Assembly: GCA_041749015.1 (NCBI GenBank)
Contig: JBGTCD010000132.1
Location: 1-9,009 of the forward strand
Direction: 5' to 3'
Origin: JBGTCD01 sp041749015
Lineage (GTDB): Bacteria > Bacteroidota > Bacteroidia > Cytophagales > Cyclobacteriaceae
Length of the DNA: 9,009 nt
Part shown: in pieces, positions 8,020-9,009 of the stretch
Position numbering within the stretch: the stretch's first letter is position 1
Layout of the letters: each line of letters opens with the position of its first letter
Notes under the pieces: generated by a model
What the model saw: only the letters and a program-made list of their open reading frames with translations
Database searches by the model: none
What the model was told of the DNA's origin: nothing
Program-made: the position numbers and the translations under genes

Positions 8020-8027
8020 CAAAAATA
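8020..8027 (-). promoter_or_regulatory. Candidate -7 promoter box for the sugar operon
   Basis: Read on the minus strand, 8027-8020 is TATTTTTG, an exact match to the Bacteroidota -7 consensus TAnnTTTG. It lies 15 nt ahead of the glucosidase ATG, which would leave a very short leader of about 8 nt. No convincing TTTG-type -33 element is seen at the right distance. An alternative is a TTTGC at 8088-8084 with a TATTATATA-like box about 19-20 nt downstream; that promoter would overlap the LacI-type operator. Which one is used cannot be decided from sequence. Confidence 0.3.
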
Positions 8028-8072
8028 GATGAATTAGGCCGGAATTAAGCCATTTTTATATAATAAAAGTAC

Positions 8073-8086
8073 CGAAAACGATTGCA
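8073..8086. promoter_or_regulatory. Candidate LacI/GalR-family operator upstream of the glucosidase operon
   Basis: CGAAAACGATTGCA matches the general LacI/GalR-family operator pattern TGNAANCGNTTNCA at every fixed position except the first base (C for T). It has the central CG (8079-8080) and the near-palindrome expected of these regulators. Its centre is about 74 nt upstream of the glucosidase ATG, in a non-coding gap. Maltose and alpha-glucoside operons in Bacteroidota are often controlled by LacI-family proteins, so context supports the match. The regulator is not encoded in this window. The sugar or effector is unknown, and whether the site represses or activates depends on which promoter is used. 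Confidence 0.55.
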
Positions 8087-8098
8087 AAGTAAGTAAAT

Positions 8099-8160
8099 GG
8101 AGAAAAATCGATTTAGCCTGGATGAAATTCTGACTAATAGGCGACTATAGGAGAAAAATC
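8099..8160. repeat. 11 bp direct repeat (GGAGAAAAATC)
   Basis: GGAGAAAAATC occurs at 8099-8109 and again at 8150-8160, 51 bp apart, within the gap between the M48 protease and the glucosidase. The downstream copy forms one arm of the small hairpin at 8150-8163; the upstream copy continues into ATTT and forms no such hairpin. It could be a duplicated regulator site or a chance repeat of a purine-rich string. Confidence 0.3.
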
Positions 8161-8163
8161 TCC
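8150..8163 (-). other. Small stem-loop just after the M48 stop codon
   Basis: GGAGA (8150-8154) pairs perfectly with TCTCC (8159-8163) around a 4 nt loop. It starts 8 nt beyond the M48 stop on the coding strand. A 5 bp stem with no T-run after it on the minus strand is too weak to call an intrinsic terminator; it might stabilise the 3' end of the protease transcript. Confidence 0.2.
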
Positions 8164-8171
8164 CCAGGATT

Positions 8172-9009
8172 TTAATACTGCTCTAAAGCCGTAATCCTTT
8201 TATTAATTGGAGGGTGGGTAGCAAAAAGGCCAGTCATGAATGCCATGATGCCACTGGATTTGTCGGGAGTATTTTCAATAAACATTTCGGCTACATCATC
8301 TGATTTAACTTGTTCTACTTTATGGTTGCCACTGATCTTCCTGAGTGCGGAAGCAAGCGCTTTCGGATTTTTGGTCATTTCAGCAGCACCGGCATCGGCC
8401 ATGTATTCCCTTTTTCTGGATAGTGCAAATCGAAACAATATGCTGAGCAAATAGGCTACCAGCACTACTATAATGGCTACCACCATTAGTCTTCCGTCAG
8501 TTTTTCGATTTCCCCCTCCAGAATAGATCATGGATCGAAAAGCTACCTGGGCAGCAAAGGCCAAAATCCCAACGAATATGATGGATATGATCAGGAGCCG
8601 AACATCGCGATTTTTGATGTGCATCAATTCATGAGCAATAACCCCCTCCAGTTCTTTATCATCGAGCTTCTGGATAATGCCCCTAGTAAGTGTTACCGTA
8701 TAGGTTTTTTCATTGATCCCACTGGCAAATGCATTCAATGCCGGGCTCTCAATTATATTAACTTTGGGCATGGTCATCCCCTCTGCGATGGTGAGGTTTT
8801 CTACCAGATTGTATACCCGCATATTCTCTTTTCTTTCCAGGGTTTTTGAGCCTGTGGTTTTAGAAATGATGCTGGAGTGAGAAAAGTAGGCAATCAAAAA
8901 CCAAATTGCTACGACGATCACCACCCATGGTGTAGTATTCAGGAAGGCCTGGTTCACATAATCCATCCGGATTCGGCCTTCTTCACTATAGATTCCGGAA
9001 AAATAAATA
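8172..9009 (-). CDS. HtpX-like M48 membrane metalloprotease, 5' end probably beyond window
   Basis: Residue numbers count from the ATG at 8966 (264 codons). The zinc site HELMH (112-116) is followed by the third ligand E187 in SRKREYMADAGAA. FATHPP (248-253) and NIIESPALNAFASG (70-83) are also typical of HtpX-type M48 proteases, integral membrane enzymes that degrade damaged membrane proteins with the active site facing the cytoplasm. Hydrophobic segments are visible at about 13-28, 122-145 and 161-181. The frame stays open upstream of 8966 to the right edge (about 14 more codons, reading IYFSGIYSEEGRIR), and HtpX-like proteins usually have two N-terminal membrane segments before the protease domain, while only one follows this ATG. 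The true start is therefore probably outside the window and 8966 an internal Met; this is inference. The gene is followed by a 166 bp gap and is probably transcribed separately from the sugar operon. Confidence 0.88.
   Translation of the reverse strand, partial: IYFSGIYSEEGRIRMDYVNQAFLNTTPWVVIVVAIWFLIAYFSHSSIISKTTGSKTLERKENMRVYNLVENLTIAEGMTMPKVNIIESPALNAFASGINEKTYTVTLTRGIIQKLDDKELEGVIAHELMHIKNRDVRLLIISIIFVGILAFAAQVAFRSMIYSGGGNRKTDGRLMVVAIIVVLVAYLLSILFRFALSRKREYMADAGAAEMTKNPKALASALRKISGNHKVEQVKSDDVAEMFIENTPDKSSGIMAFMTGLFATHPPINKRITALEQY

Noticed and set aside
8150..8163. Hairpin as an intrinsic terminator for the M48 gene
   Set aside because: The stem is only 5 bp and no T-run follows on the coding strand, so it is listed only as a stem-loop.
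1..9009. Mobile element, CRISPR array, tRNA or rRNA, or defence system
   Set aside because: No transposase, integrase, terminal inverted repeats, regularly spaced repeats, RNA gene patterns or defence-type domains were seen; all six genes are explained by metabolic and envelope families and run in one direction with normal spacing.

Overview
The window reads as part of a Bacteroidota chromosome, most likely Cytophagales or a near relative. The reasons are moderate-to-low GC, starts without clear Shine-Dalgarno sequences, a TAnnTTTG-type promoter box, a GH31/SLC45-like sugar module of the kind common in that phylum, and a secreted amidase carrying carboxypeptidase-regulatory-like and SbsA-type Ig-like domains. 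The lineage is inferred from gene content and signals; no rRNA or other marker gene is present. All six genes lie on the minus strand, so transcription runs from high to low coordinates. Both window edges cut a gene.

From right to left (5'->3' on the coding strand): (1) 9009-8172, an HtpX-like M48 membrane metalloprotease whose reading frame runs off the right edge. (2) 8171-8006, a 166 bp intergenic stretch with a good LacI/GalR-family operator candidate (8073-8086), a possible -7 promoter box (8020-8027), a small hairpin and an 11 bp direct repeat. (3) 8005-2734, a tight three-gene sugar operon: a GH31 alpha-glucosidase without an export signal, then two divergent SLC45-like MFS sugar transporters, with 13 and 12 nt gaps. 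(4) 2733-2635, a 99 bp AT-rich gap with short repeats and a weak promoter candidate. (5) 2634 to the left edge, an exported six-bladed TolB/PD40-type propeller protein followed after 10 nt by an exported N-acetylmuramoyl-L-alanine amidase that continues beyond position 1.

Functional reading: the sugar operon fits import of intact alpha-glucosides (maltose, maltodextrin or related oligosaccharides) across the inner membrane and cytoplasmic hydrolysis by the glucosidase, probably under a LacI-family regulator encoded elsewhere. No SusC/SusD pair, outer-membrane glycanase or regulator lies inside the window. The propeller/amidase pair looks like a separate cell-envelope unit acting in the periplasm or at the cell surface. 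Nothing here is clearly a new defence or mobile system. The points most worth checking are the operator, the pairing of two unlike SLC45-type carriers, and the amidase with its appended Ig-like domains next to a TolB-like propeller.
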